NCBI RefSeq assembly: GCF_004923315.1
Contig: NZ_CP039650.1
Location: forward strand, 1,761,501-1,825,500
Reading direction: 5' to 3'
Source of the DNA: Azospirillum sp. TSA2s
GTDB lineage: Bacteria; Pseudomonadota; Alphaproteobacteria; Azospirillales; Azospirillaceae
DNA: 64,000 nt
The notes beneath the pieces were generated by a model. That model was not told the DNA's origin. It saw only the letters and a list, made by a program, of their open reading frames with translations, and searched no databases. The position numbers and the translations under genes were made by a program. Below, one piece after another: positions 8,921-16,610 of the stretch (the stretch's first letter is position 1; every line of letters starts with the position of its first letter).

Positions 8921-9154
8921 ATGGCCGCCACCTCCTGGATGGGACAGCGCCTGAGCGGCCGCGCCGCCCGGGCTGTGCTGCGCGAGCATCGCCGTGCCAA
9001 TGCCCGTAAGCGCGGCTGGTCGCGCGACATCGCCCGCCTGATGCTGGTCGCCTCCGTCCTGGTGCTGGCCGTGCTGGCGGTGGAGATCGGCCGCAAGGCT
9101 GTCACCATCCTCGGCCACAGCGCCGCCCAGCATTCGGTCGAGATCGTCGGCTGA
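8921..9154 (+). CDS. Small single-pass membrane protein
   Basis: A 77-residue protein. Residues 1-38 are strongly basic (RREHRR-like clusters and ARKRGWSR), residues about 39-57 (LMLVASVLVLAVLAVEI) form one membrane helix, and the tail is short. The charge pattern predicts the basic N-terminus in the cytosol. The start at 8921 has GAGGGAG 7 bases upstream. Its function is unknown and no family is recognised. Its own AT-rich promoter region suggests independent expression. Confidence 0.6.
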   Translation: MAATSWMGQRLSGRAARAVLREHRRANARKRGWSRDIARLMLVASVLVLAVLAVEIGRKAVTILGHSAAQHSVEIVG

Positions 9155-9175
9155 AGACTTGGCCGAGGACTTGGC

Positions 9176-9526
9176 TTAGGGCAGGACCACCACATAGCGT
9201 TTGGTGGTGGCCGCGACCACCGTCCAGCTTCCCGTGAAGCCCGGTTCGATAACGAAACGGTCCCCGGCTTTCAAGGTCCAGGAGCGCCCGTCGTCATGGG
9301 CGACGACGCTCTCGCCCTCCAGGATCTCGCAATATTCCCACTCGTCATAGACGATGCGCCAGGATCCGGGCGTCGACCGCCACGTGCCTGCGAACCGCTT
9401 GCCGTCATCCGACTCGTAGCCGTTCCAGGTGGTGAAGACCGGTGACCCGGCCAGGATGCGGTCGGCGGCAGGCGCGCCGGTTTCCGGCGTGATGCCATCG
9501 AGGTCAGGCAGCATGGACAGGGTCAT
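9176..9526 (-). CDS. Cupin-domain protein (EutQ/DUF861-like)
   Basis: A 116-residue single-cupin protein. The central EYCEILEGESVV and later LKAGDRFVIEPGFTGSWTV correspond to the two cupin motifs of the DUF861 type, in which the usual histidines are mostly missing, so metal binding is doubtful. The N-terminus (FTTWNGYESDDGKRFAGTW) is typical of this small family. It lies 12 bases downstream of the HAD hydrolase gene in the same direction and is likely in its operon. Substrate unknown. Confidence 0.75.
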   Translation of the reverse strand: MTLSMLPDLDGITPETGAPAADRILAGSPVFTTWNGYESDDGKRFAGTWRSTPGSWRIVYDEWEYCEILEGESVVAHDDGRSWTLKAGDRFVIEPGFTGSWTVVAATTKRYVVVLP

Positions 9527-9538
9527 CGAAGGTCCTTC

Positions 9539-10252
9539 TCACCAGTCGGCCAGCAGCGCCGGCAGGTCGCGGATCGAGTCCAGCCGGCGGTAGTGATCGT
9601 CGGGCACCTCCGCCTCCTCATGCGCCCAGGTGATGGCATAGGGGATGTGGACGGCGTGGGCACCGGTGGCCAGCACCGGCAGGATGTCCGAGCGTACCGA
9701 ATTGCCGACCATCAGGAAACGGGCCGGATCGATGCCGTGGCGGTCCATCACCCGCCGGTAGGTGGCCGGGTCCTTCTCGCTGACGATCTCCACCGCGTGG
9801 AACAGCTCCGACAGGCCGGAGCGCGCGATCTTGCTTTCCTGGTCGAACAGGTCGCCCTTGGTGATCAGAACCAGCCGGTGGCGGCCGGCCAGCGTCTCCA
9901 CCACCTCCGCCACGCCGGGCAGCAGCTCCACCGGATGCTCCAGCATCGCCTTGCCGAAGTCGATCAGGCTCTGCAGGTCGCGGGCAGGGACATGGCCGTC
10001 GGTGACGGCAATTGCCGTCTCGATCATCGACAGCACGAAGCCCTTGATGCCGTAGCCATAGACGCGGAGGTTCGCCCGCTCCGCTTCCAGCAGGCGGCGG
10101 TCGAGGTCGGTAGGGTCCGCAGCATGAGCCAGCAGGCTGCGGAAGCGGTCCTGCGTCATCGAAAACAGCGATTCATTGTGCCAGAGCGTGTCGTCGCCAT
10201 CGAAGCCGATGGTGTCGAAGGTCTGGCCGGCGGGGGTAATGGGGCTGTTCAT
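9539..10252 (-). CDS. HAD-superfamily hydrolase
   Basis: A 237-residue haloacid-dehalogenase-type phosphatase. The nucleophile motif FDGDDTLW gives Asp18 and Asp20; LITKGD is motif II; MVGNSVRSDILPVL is motif IV. A helical cap lies between motifs I and II. ATG 10252 is chosen because conserved sequence begins just after it, although the frame extends to 10417. Members remove phosphate from small metabolites; the substrate is not predictable. The cupin gene follows directly. Confidence 0.85.
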   Translation of the reverse strand: MNSPITPAGQTFDTIGFDGDDTLWHNESLFSMTQDRFRSLLAHAADPTDLDRRLLEAERANLRVYGYGIKGFVLSMIETAIAVTDGHVPARDLQSLIDFGKAMLEHPVELLPGVAEVVETLAGRHRLVLITKGDLFDQESKIARSGLSELFHAVEIVSEKDPATYRRVMDRHGIDPARFLMVGNSVRSDILPVLATGAHAVHIPYAITWAHEEAEVPDDHYRRLDSIRDLPALLADW

Positions 10253-10565
10253 GAACCTATCCACTGGTCCGCTGAATTGATCCGTAAGTAAAACAATACA
10301 TCGCCCAAGTAGGTCGGCCTTGTCCAGGGGCTGTCGATGCAGGAGGCCATTATTGTCAGCGTAGCGAACCGTAAGTATCCGCAATGACGCTTTTGCCACA
10401 GATCGGTGACATTCCATGGCGAGTTCTTCGCTGCCTGCAAAGCGGGCATGTTGCCGTCGGGGGTGGCAACATGGCGCAAAGGAGCGTAATTATATTTCCA
10501 CACAAGGAGGACGTGATCGCCGACCGGCGGACCCTCCATAACAAGACATCTCAGGAATCTCCATC
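10253..10565. other. Intergenic region with a hairpin upstream of the DUF1127 gene
   Basis: This 313-base gap separates the divergent HAD and DUF1127 genes. It contains a perfect 9-bp inverted repeat, CATGTTGCC (10447-10455) and GGCAACATG (10465-10473), with a 9-base loop, about 92 bases upstream of the DUF1127 start. An AT-rich patch at 10488-10500 may belong to the DUF1127 promoter. No further gene is seen. Confidence 0.45.
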
Positions 10566-10778
10566 ATGGCAACCCTTCTGCATTCGGCCGAGACCGGCCA
10601 CAGCACCTCCACCTTCGCCCATGTCGTCGAAGTCGCGTCGAACCTGCTGGGCCTGTGGCGCCAGCGCATCGTGACCCGCCGCGAACTGGGCTATCTGGAC
10701 GACCGTATGCTCCAGGACATCGGCTTCAGCCGCCTGGATGCCGAACGCGAGATGTCGAAGCCGTTCTGGCGCGAATGA
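10566..10778 (+). CDS. DUF1127 small protein
   Basis: A 70-residue protein ending in the DUF1127 motif: RRELGYLDDRMLQDIGFSRLDAERE. In other alphaproteobacteria, arginine-rich DUF1127 proteins affect RNA turnover and phosphate or carbon handling; that role is inference here. The N-terminus is not conserved with short (about 47-residue) members. A hairpin lies in its upstream region and a strong terminator follows at 10812-10849, so it is probably a single-gene unit. Confidence 0.8.
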   Translation: MATLLHSAETGHSTSTFAHVVEVASNLLGLWRQRIVTRRELGYLDDRMLQDIGFSRLDAEREMSKPFWRE

Positions 10779-10811
10779 GCGCCTGTACGCCGGCCGGCGA
10801 ACGTACCGAAA

Positions 10812-10849
10812 AAGGCCGCTTCCGTTGATCGGAAGCGGCCTTCTTCTTT
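10812..10849 (+). terminator. Intrinsic terminator after the DUF1127 gene
   Basis: AAGGCCGCTTCC (10812-10823) pairs perfectly with GGAAGCGGCCTT (10831-10842) over a 7-base loop, followed by a T-rich tail (CTTCTTT). It lies 34 bases after the stop codon. Confidence 0.9.
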
Positions 10850-10906
10850 GCCCGATGCTTGGCGTGCTCAAAAATTAGACTGCATAGAAAAGCAGCCGCC
10901 GGAAAA

Positions 10907-10950
10907 GAAAAGCCCGCCGCCGGGAAAACCGGCAGGCGGGCTTTTTCTTT
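10907..10950 (-). terminator. Terminator of the decarboxylase gene, probably bidirectional
   Basis: AGCCCGCC plus GCCGG (10911-10923) pairs with CCGGC, one unpaired A, then GGCGGGCT (10929-10942) around GAAAA. T-runs follow the stem on both strands (TTTTTC rightward, TTTTCTTTT leftward). It lies 42 bases past the stop codon of the leftward decarboxylase gene and can also back up the DUF1127 terminator. Confidence 0.85.
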
Positions 10951-10991
10951 GTCCGAGTCAGGGAAGGGCAGGGCGACGCCCTACCGCCCCC

Positions 10992-12128
10992 TCAGATGCA
11001 GTAGTGCTTGAGAGGCTCGAAGCCGTTGAAGCAGACGGCCGAGTAGGTCGTGGTGTAGGCGCCGGTGGCATGGATGCGCACGCGGTCGCCGGCCTTCAGA
11101 CCCATCGGCATCTTGTAGTCGGCACGCTCGTACAGCACGTCGGCGCTGTCGCAGGTCGGGCCGGCCAGGATCACCGCCTCGCGGTCGTCTTCCTGCTCAT
11201 CGCCCAGCACCTCGATCGGGTACTGGATCGCCTCGTCCATCGTCTCGGCCAGACCGCCGAACTTGCCGATGTCCAGATAGACCCAGCGCTTGGGATCCTC
11301 GGCCGACTTGCGCGACACCAGGACCACTTCGCTCTCGATGATGCCGGCGCTGCCGACCATGCCGCGACCCGGCTCCACGATGGTCTCCGGCAGGTGGTTG
11401 CCGAAGTGGGTGCGCAGCGAGTCGAAGATCGCCTGGCCATAGGCGGTGCATTCCGGCACGTCGGTGCGGTAGCGGGTGGGGAAGCCGCCGCCCAGGTTGA
11501 TCATGCCCAGGTCGACGCCCAGCACCTCAAGCTCGCGGAACAGCTGCGCCACCTGGAAGATGGCGTGGTCCCACTGCATCAGATCCTTCTGCTGCGAGCC
11601 GACATGGAAGGACACGCCATAGGGCTGCACGTCCATGTCGCGGGCCTTCAGCAGCAGGTCGCGGGCCATCGGCAGGTCGCAGCCGAACTTGCGCGACAGC
11701 GGCCATTCGGCGCCCTCGCCCGAGGTCAGGATGCGGCAGAACACGCGGGCGCCGGGGGCGGCGCGCTCGATCTTCTCCAGTTCCGGCTCGCTGTCGAAGG
11801 CGAACAGGCGGACACCCAGCTCGTAGGCGCGACGGATGTCGCTTTCCTTCTTGATGGTGTTGCCGAAGGAGATGCGCTCCGGGGTGGCGCCAGCGGCCAG
11901 CGCCATCTGGATTTCAGGGACCGAGGCGCAGTCGAAGGCGGAGCCGAGACGGGCCAGCAGGCTGAGGATTTCCGCGGCCGGGTTCGCCTTCACCGCATAG
12001 AAGATGCGGGCGTCGGGCAGGGCGTCGTGCAGATCGTTGTAGTTCTGCTCGACCACGTCCAGATCGATGACGAGGCAAGGGGTCTGCGGGCGCTGCTCTT
12101 CGAAAAAGCGCGCAATCTTCTGGGTCAT
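10992..12128 (-). CDS. Ornithine/lysine decarboxylase, fold-III PLP type
   Basis: A 378-residue alanine-racemase-fold decarboxylase that makes putrescine from ornithine, or cadaverine from lysine, in polyamine synthesis. Lys47 in YAVKANP binds PLP. HVGSQ (174-178), GGGFP (212-216) and EPGRG (251-255) contact the cofactor. Cys325 in GPTCDSAD is the residue contributed to the partner active site in the dimer. AGGAG lies 6 bases before the ATG. A 40-codon leader ORF and hairpin lie upstream (12202-12346), suggesting feedback control. Ornithine versus lysine preference cannot be decided by eye. Confidence 0.9.
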   Translation of the reverse strand: MTQKIARFFEEQRPQTPCLVIDLDVVEQNYNDLHDALPDARIFYAVKANPAAEILSLLARLGSAFDCASVPEIQMALAAGATPERISFGNTIKKESDIRRAYELGVRLFAFDSEPELEKIERAAPGARVFCRILTSGEGAEWPLSRKFGCDLPMARDLLLKARDMDVQPYGVSFHVGSQQKDLMQWDHAIFQVAQLFRELEVLGVDLGMINLGGGFPTRYRTDVPECTAYGQAIFDSLRTHFGNHLPETIVEPGRGMVGSAGIIESEVVLVSRKSAEDPKRWVYLDIGKFGGLAETMDEAIQYPIEVLGDEQEDDREAVILAGPTCDSADVLYERADYKMPMGLKAGDRVRIHATGAYTTTYSAVCFNGFEPLKHYCI

Positions 12129-12201
12129 CTCAGTCTCCTGGGACGCAAGATGATGGAACGGAAAGGGCGAAGTCGGGGGGGACGGAGCGGCCGGGCGGGC
12201 C

Positions 12202-12225
12202 GATCAGCAACTGAAAAAGCTGATC
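12202..12225 (-). promoter_or_regulatory. Hairpin overlapping the leader ORF stop codon, before the decarboxylase
   Basis: GATCAGC (12202-12208) pairs with GCTGATC (12219-12225), with a loop that reads TTTTTCAGTT on the transcribed strand, and flanking GCC/GGC extend the stem past one bulge. The leader ORF stop codon (12224-12226) lies within the stem, so a ribosome finishing the leader would melt it. A second hairpin (12260-12276, stem ACAGAAC/GTTCTGT) lies inside the leader ORF. The arrangement is that of a translation-coupled attenuator. Confidence 0.5.
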
Positions 12226-12346
12226 AGGCGCTCAGGCCGCCAATACTGGATTGCCCCGTACAGAACCCTGTTCTGTCCGTATGGTCCAGGAGCGGCAGAT
12301 TTCGGAGACGGGTGAGCACGCGCCCACCCACAACAACATCAACCAT
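12224..12346 (-). CDS. Putative 40-residue leader peptide of the decarboxylase gene
   Basis: A short frame starting at ATG 12346 with a good ribosome site (GGAGGT, 4 bases upstream) and ending 95 bases before the decarboxylase start. It encodes MVDVVVGGRVLTRL, then a segment rich in Leu, Asp, Thr and Arg containing HTDRTGFCTG, and ends GGLSA. Ornithine decarboxylase genes of enterobacteria are controlled by an ornithine-sensing arrest peptide (SpeFL), and a speF RNA motif is described upstream of alphaproteobacterial decarboxylases. This peptide shares no evident sequence with SpeFL. The regulatory role is inferred from position, ribosome site and overlapping hairpins. Confidence 0.5.
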   Translation of the reverse strand: MVDVVVGGRVLTRLRNLPLLDHTDRTGFCTGQSSIGGLSA

Positions 12347-12567
12347 CGTAACCTCCAAGTCGCCGCCTTGTTTAAGGGACGGTCGGGGATCACGCGTTAC
12401 GTCGTTGCATAACCACATCTCGGAGACGCCGAGGGGCGGGCCAGCGGCACGTGCGCTTGCGAGTTCGCGTTACATAGATCCAACGCGATCGAATGCAAAG
12501 TGAAAAATGCCGTGTGCCCCAAAAAAGTGGCAGACCGTTTGGCAGGCGGAAAAACCGGAGTGATTCC

Positions 12568-13140
12568 ATGGGCTTGACCGAGGTTCTGACAACGGAGGAG
12601 ATGGGGTTGCGGCTGCTGGCGGCGGCTTTTTGCGGTGCGTTGCTTGGACTCGACCGCGAAATGCGGGGCAAGGCGGCGGGGCTGCGCACGCATACGCTGA
12701 TCTCCATCAGCTGCGCCCTGACCACCATGGTTGCGCTGGAGCTGTTCGCCGGCCTGCAGACCAGCGGCGACGAGCGGCCGAGCGACCCGGTGCGCGTCAT
12801 CCAGGGCGTGGCGCAGGCGGTCGGCTTCATCAGTGCGGGGGTGATGTTCCGGTCCGGCGACAGCGTGCGGGGGGCGACGACCGCCGCGGTCATCTGGGTG
12901 GCGGGTGGGCTGGGCATCGCCTGCGGCGCCGGCTATTACGCGCTTGCCGGCATGACGCTGGCCCTGTGCCTGATGGTGACCATCCTGTTCACCATCCTGA
13001 TGGACCGCTTCCCGCAGCTGGGAGCGTCGGAGGCCGGGGCGAATTCGGAGGATGGCGACGGCAAGGCGCGGGAGCGGCGTCGCTCCACCTCCCGCCAGGG
13101 CCGGATCAGGCGGATCGCCCGCCACGCGCCGCGGGGATGA
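12568..13140 (+). CDS. MgtC/SapB-family membrane protein
   Basis: A 190-residue inner-membrane protein. The N-terminal half has the MgtC signature: AAFCGALLGLDREMRGKAAGLRTHTLI, given here only as a region at about residues 12-38, then GVMFRSGDSVRGATTAAVIW. About four to five helices are predicted before a basic cytosolic tail (about 160-190). MgtC proteins act in magnesium limitation and inhibit F-type ATPase in pathogens; that role is not established here. ATG 12568 is chosen since homology starts there. Its last 35 bases overlap the convergent MFS gene. Confidence 0.85.
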   Translation: MGLTEVLTTEEMGLRLLAAAFCGALLGLDREMRGKAAGLRTHTLISISCALTTMVALELFAGLQTSGDERPSDPVRVIQGVAQAVGFISAGVMFRSGDSVRGATTAAVIWVAGGLGIACGAGYYALAGMTLALCLMVTILFTILMDRFPQLGASEAGANSEDGDGKARERRRSTSRQGRIRRIARHAPRG

Positions 13141-14308
13141 CCAGCAGCCGGTGCGCCAGCAGCGCGCCTAACCCGACCAGCCCGATGGCTCCCATCATCG
13201 GCAGGGCGGTGCCGTCGTTCATGTGGCCGACGACGATGCCGATGACCGCGGCGATGGCCATCTGCGCGAAGCCCAGCAGCGAAGACGCCAGCCCGGCCAT
13301 GGTGGGGTAGGGACCGACTGCGTTGGCGGTGGCATTGGGCAGGGTCAGCCCGGCGCCCAGGATGAACAGGAAGACCGGCACCACGATGGCCAGCAGGTGC
13401 AGCACCCCGGCCAGCGCCAGCACCCCGCCCACCAGCCCGCCGCCCAGCGACAGCAGCGTCCCGATGCGGATCATCCGCGCGCCGCCCAGCCGCGGCGTCA
13501 GCCGCCCGGCCAGGAAGGTGCCCAGCATATATCCCAGGACCACCGCGCCGAAGCTGGCGCCATACTGCGCCGGGGTCAGGTGCAATTGTCCGATCAGCAC
13601 GAAGGACGAGCCGGAGATGAAGGAGAAGATGCCGCTGTAGGAAAAGGCCACCACCAGCACATAGCCGACGAAGCCGCGGTTGCGCATCAGCAGCAGGTAG
13701 TTGGCGGCGAGCCGGCCCGGCCGCAGCGCCTCCTCGTCGCGGTGGGCGTTGGTCTCGCCCAGCATCGACCACACCGCGGCCAGGATGCCGCAGGCGAACA
13801 CGGTCAGCAGCATGAAGTTGGCGCGCCAGCCGAACCACTCCGTCAGGATGCCGCCCAGCATCGGCCCCACCGCCGGGGCGAGCGCCATCGCCATCGACAT
13901 ATAGGCCAGCACCGTCGCCGCCCGGTCGCGCCCGAACACGTCGCGCACCACCGCGCGCGCCACCACCGGGCCGCAGCAGGCGCCCAGAGCCTGGAAGAAG
14001 CGGGCGGCGATCAGCGCGTCGATGCTGCTGGTCATGGCGCAGACGGCGCTGGCCGCCAGATAGATCGTCACCCCCACCAGCAGGGTCGGGCGCCGGCCGA
14101 AGCGGTCGGACATCGGGCCATAGACCAGCTGCGACATCGCGAAGCCGACCAGGAAGATCGACAGCGTCAGCTGGACCGTGGCGACATCGGTGTCGAACAC
14201 CTGCACCAGAGTCGGCAGCGACGGCAGGTACAGGTCGGTGGACAGCGGGCCGAATGCGACCAATGCCGTCAGCAGGACGCGGATGGACAGGGAATCGGGA
14301 CGGGGCAT
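13106..14308 (-). CDS. Bcr/CflA-type MFS multidrug efflux transporter
   Basis: A 400-residue, twelve-helix major facilitator of the drug:H+ antiporter-1 group. The STDLYLPSLP motif in helix 1, GPMSDRFGRRPTLL between helices 2 and 3, and ACCGPVVARAVVRDVFGRDRA are Bcr/CflA hallmarks. It is expected to export drugs or small metabolites by proton antiport. ATG 14308 is used; upstream codons are not conserved. The 3' end overlaps mgtC convergently by 35 bases, an arrangement that could give antisense interference. Confidence 0.9.
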   Translation of the reverse strand: MPRPDSLSIRVLLTALVAFGPLSTDLYLPSLPTLVQVFDTDVATVQLTLSIFLVGFAMSQLVYGPMSDRFGRRPTLLVGVTIYLAASAVCAMTSSIDALIAARFFQALGACCGPVVARAVVRDVFGRDRAATVLAYMSMAMALAPAVGPMLGGILTEWFGWRANFMLLTVFACGILAAVWSMLGETNAHRDEEALRPGRLAANYLLLMRNRGFVGYVLVVAFSYSGIFSFISGSSFVLIGQLHLTPAQYGASFGAVVLGYMLGTFLAGRLTPRLGGARMIRIGTLLSLGGGLVGGVLALAGVLHLLAIVVPVFLFILGAGLTLPNATANAVGPYPTMAGLASSLLGFAQMAIAAVIGIVVGHMNDGTALPMMGAIGLVGLGALLAHRLLVIPAARGGRSA

Positions 14309-14420
14309 GGAACGGCTTTGAAGCGAAGCGGAGACGGGGCGGCACTGTATCAGATGAAACCACCGCCGCCAGCGTGGATCGCTTGCCATCCCGTCACTTG
14401 GCCCAATCGCTTGGGCCCGG

Positions 14421-14597
14421 TCACTTGGCCGGCAGCACCATGCGGATGCAGCGCGCCAGCACGGTGTTGCCGGTCATCTCGCGGTAATTCTGGATGATGA
14501 TCGGCTCGGCCGCCTTGCATTGCTCCATGCTGGCGAAATCCAGCGTGGTCGGGCCGCCCTGGTTCAGCATGAACAGCAGCATCAACACGCGCTCCAT
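14421..14597 (-). CDS. Small conserved-looking protein downstream of ribF
   Basis: A 58-residue frame beginning MERVLMLLFMLNQGGP, with GGAGGG 8 bases before the ATG and 16 bases after the ribF stop, so it is probably translated from the ribF message. The first dozen residues are hydrophobic, then MEQCKAAEPII and LARCIRMV carry two cysteines that could form a disulfide. It resembles short uncharacterised alphaproteobacterial proteins with the same Cys spacing, from memory. The hydrophobic start may be an inefficient signal sequence. Function unknown. Confidence 0.6.
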   Translation of the reverse strand: MERVLMLLFMLNQGGPTTLDFASMEQCKAAEPIIIQNYREMTGNTVLARCIRMVLPAK

Positions 14598-14613
14598 CCT
14601 GCACGCCCTCCGG

Positions 14614-15555
14614 TCAACCGGCCGCCAGCACGGCGCGGGCGGCGACGGCGTCCTTCACGATCTGGTCCTTCAGCACGTTGAAGCTGGGGAACTTCATCTC
14701 CGGCCGCAGGAAGTCGATCATCTGGACCCGCAGATGCAGATCGTACAGGTCAAGGTCGACGTCGAACAGGTGGGCCTCCAGCCGGGCGACCGTGCCGTCG
14801 ACGGTGGGGCGGGCGCCGAGGTTGGCGACGCCCGGCAGCCAGACGGTCTCGCCGGCGCGGTCGATGCCGGCGCGCACCGCATAGACGCCGAAGGCCGGGC
14901 GCAGATACTCGCCCAGCTCGATGTTGGCTGTGGGGAAACCGATGGTGCGGCCGCGCTGGTCGCCATGGACGACGCGCCCCTCGATTTCCCAGGAATGGCC
15001 CAGAACGAAGGCGGCCTCGCGCGGACGGCCGGCGGTCAGCGCATCGCGCACGCGGGTGGAGGAATAGACGCCGCCCTGCTCGTCGGACACCGGCCCGACC
15101 TCCGTCACGCCAAATCCCTGGGCGCGCCCGGCCTTCAGCAGAAAGGCGGGATCGCCCGACCGCTTATGCCCGAACAGGAAGTCATAGCCGCAGACGACGT
15201 GCCGCACGCCCAGCCCGCCGATCAGGACCTCGTCGACGAAGGCCTGCGCGGTCTTGTGGCGGAAGCTGTCGTCGAAATGGCAGACGATCAGCTGGTCGAC
15301 GCCCAGCGCTTCGATGTGGCGGGTCTTGACGCGGAAGGGCGTCAGGCGAAAGGGCGGGTCGTCGGGGCGGAAGACGCTGCGCGGATGCGGTTCGAAGGTG
15401 ACGACGGCCGACGGCACACCCATTTCCGCCGCAAGGCGCTGGGCGGTGCCGATGACCGTCTGATGCCCGCGGTGCACGCCGTCGAAATTGCCGAGCGCAA
15501 CGACGGCGCCCCGCTCTTCGGCCGGCAGGTCGGCGGTGTGTCTGTACAGTCGCAT
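14614..15555 (-). CDS. ribF: Bifunctional riboflavin kinase/FAD synthetase
   Basis: A 313-residue RibF that phosphorylates riboflavin to FMN and adenylates FMN to FAD. The N-terminal nucleotidyltransferase domain (about 1-180) has GNFDGVHRGHQ and, later, YSSTRVRDAL. The C-terminal flavokinase domain (about 190-310) has GDQRGRTIGFPTANI and GVANLGARPTV, followed by EAHLFDVDLDLY. Both active sites look complete. Cofactor supply for the FAD-dependent FixABC system is a plausible use but general flavin supply is its known role. Hairpins lie in the 142-base upstream gap. Confidence 0.95.
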   Translation of the reverse strand: MRLYRHTADLPAEERGAVVALGNFDGVHRGHQTVIGTAQRLAAEMGVPSAVVTFEPHPRSVFRPDDPPFRLTPFRVKTRHIEALGVDQLIVCHFDDSFRHKTAQAFVDEVLIGGLGVRHVVCGYDFLFGHKRSGDPAFLLKAGRAQGFGVTEVGPVSDEQGGVYSSTRVRDALTAGRPREAAFVLGHSWEIEGRVVHGDQRGRTIGFPTANIELGEYLRPAFGVYAVRAGIDRAGETVWLPGVANLGARPTVDGTVARLEAHLFDVDLDLYDLHLRVQMIDFLRPEMKFPSFNVLKDQIVKDAVAARAVLAAG

Positions 15556-15574
15556 GCGCGCCCCGGTGCTGTGG

Positions 15575-15647
15575 GCGGACCCCGGCGGGTCCGCTTGCTC
15601 GGGCGTCTATATAGACCGACGCCGGCGCGGGGTAAACGCGCCGGCGT
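15575..15647. repeat. Two perfect hairpins between the MaoC gene and ribF
   Basis: GCGGACCC (15575-15582) with GGGTCCGC (15587-15594) forms an 8-bp stem with a 4-base loop. ACGCCGGCGCG (15619-15629) with CGCGCCGGCGT (15637-15647) forms an 11-bp stem, followed by GTTTTA on the plus strand. Between them is the palindrome TCTATATAGA (15606-15615), which may hold the ribF -10 region. The larger stem may end the MaoC transcript, while the smaller lies in the probable ribF leader. Confidence 0.5.
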
Positions 15648-15697
15648 GTTTTACGCTCCCAAGCAGGCCGATTGGCCGGAGTGCTGGCCGCGGCCAA

Positions 15698-16147
15698 TCA
15701 ACCGCGAGAGGGGACCATCAGCAGCGCCTCGCCCTCGACCACCACGGTCTCGCCGACGGTGCAGACGGTCTTGATGACGCAACGGCGCTTTTCCGGGATC
15801 AGTTCGGTGATGGTGGCGCGGGCGGTGACGGTGTCGCCGGCGCGGACCGGCGCCTTGAACTTCAGCGTCTGGCTCATGTAGATGCAGCCCGGCCCCGGCA
15901 GCTTGGTGCCCAGCACGGCCGAAATGAAGCCGACCGTCAGCATGCCGTGGGCGATACGGCCCTGGAACATGGTGGTGGCGGCGTATTCCTGGTTGATGTG
16001 GACCGGGTTGGTGTCACCGGAAATGCCCGCGAACAGGACGATGTCGGCCTCCGTCACCGTCTTGGCGAAGCTGGCCGTCATGCCGACGGACAGGTCTTCG
16101 ATGCAGTAGCCTTCGATATCCTTGCGGACCTGACGCACGTCGTCCAT
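15698..16147 (-). CDS. MaoC-like (R)-specific enoyl-CoA hydratase
   Basis: A 149-residue single hotdog-fold hydratase of the PhaJ type. The catalytic region FAGISGDTNPVHIN has the Asp and His of the hydratase-2 motif, followed by GRIAHGMLTVGFIS. It hydrates trans-2-enoyl-CoA to (R)-3-hydroxyacyl-CoA, which can feed polyhydroxyalkanoate synthesis from beta-oxidation. ATG 16147 is chosen because the hotdog domain begins soon after; the frame extends to 16342 without conserved features. No PHA genes are near. Confidence 0.85.
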   Translation of the reverse strand: MDDVRQVRKDIEGYCIEDLSVGMTASFAKTVTEADIVLFAGISGDTNPVHINQEYAATTMFQGRIAHGMLTVGFISAVLGTKLPGPGCIYMSQTLKFKAPVRAGDTVTARATITELIPEKRRCVIKTVCTVGETVVVEGEALLMVPSRG

Positions 16148-16610
16148 CGCAGCAATTCCTCTTTCTCTCGGTGCCTGTTCCGGCGTCTGACGCTGGGCGC
16201 CGCGCCGTTCGCTGCAATGCGTGGTGTGCGCCGCAGCGAGGGGAATGGCACCACGTCTCCTCCAAAAATGCAAAAAAATCTCTAACGTTCCGCACAAGTC
16301 CGCAGGAAAGGCGGCTGCCCCGTTCGGCAGGCTTCGGCGCAATGGAAGCCGTCGAGGTGCCGGCGGATTACTTCGGACCGAAGGTATAGCAAGGGGAATG
16401 GTGCCGGATCAGTGGCTTAACGGTAAAATTCACCGCCTTGGGCCGGCTGCGGACCGCTGGTGCGACTTTGCCGTCGCCAGATGGTGCCCTGCCGGTGAAG
16501 CCCGTTTCTTTTCAGAGGCCTGACCATCCGGTGACTGTTGGTTCGGGGATTGAACGGAAATCCGGCAGCGGGCGCGGCGAATCGGAAGCCGTCTTCGCCG
16601 CGCCGCAGCA
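16148..16610. other. Intergenic region without recognised gene
   Basis: This 463-base gap lies between the MaoC and rlpA genes. Short frames exist on both strands, but none has a good ribosome site or protein-like composition. I see no tRNA-like cloverleaf or strong hairpin. The promoter of the MaoC gene should lie at its left end. Confidence 0.4.

Noticed and set aside
10848..12503. 551-codon plus-strand frame over the decarboxylase gene
   Set aside because: It is the antisense of a well-supported PLP decarboxylase and has no protein features.
16221..16523. 100-codon plus-strand frame in the MaoC-rlpA gap
   Set aside because: No ribosome site and a composition like random GC-rich sequence.
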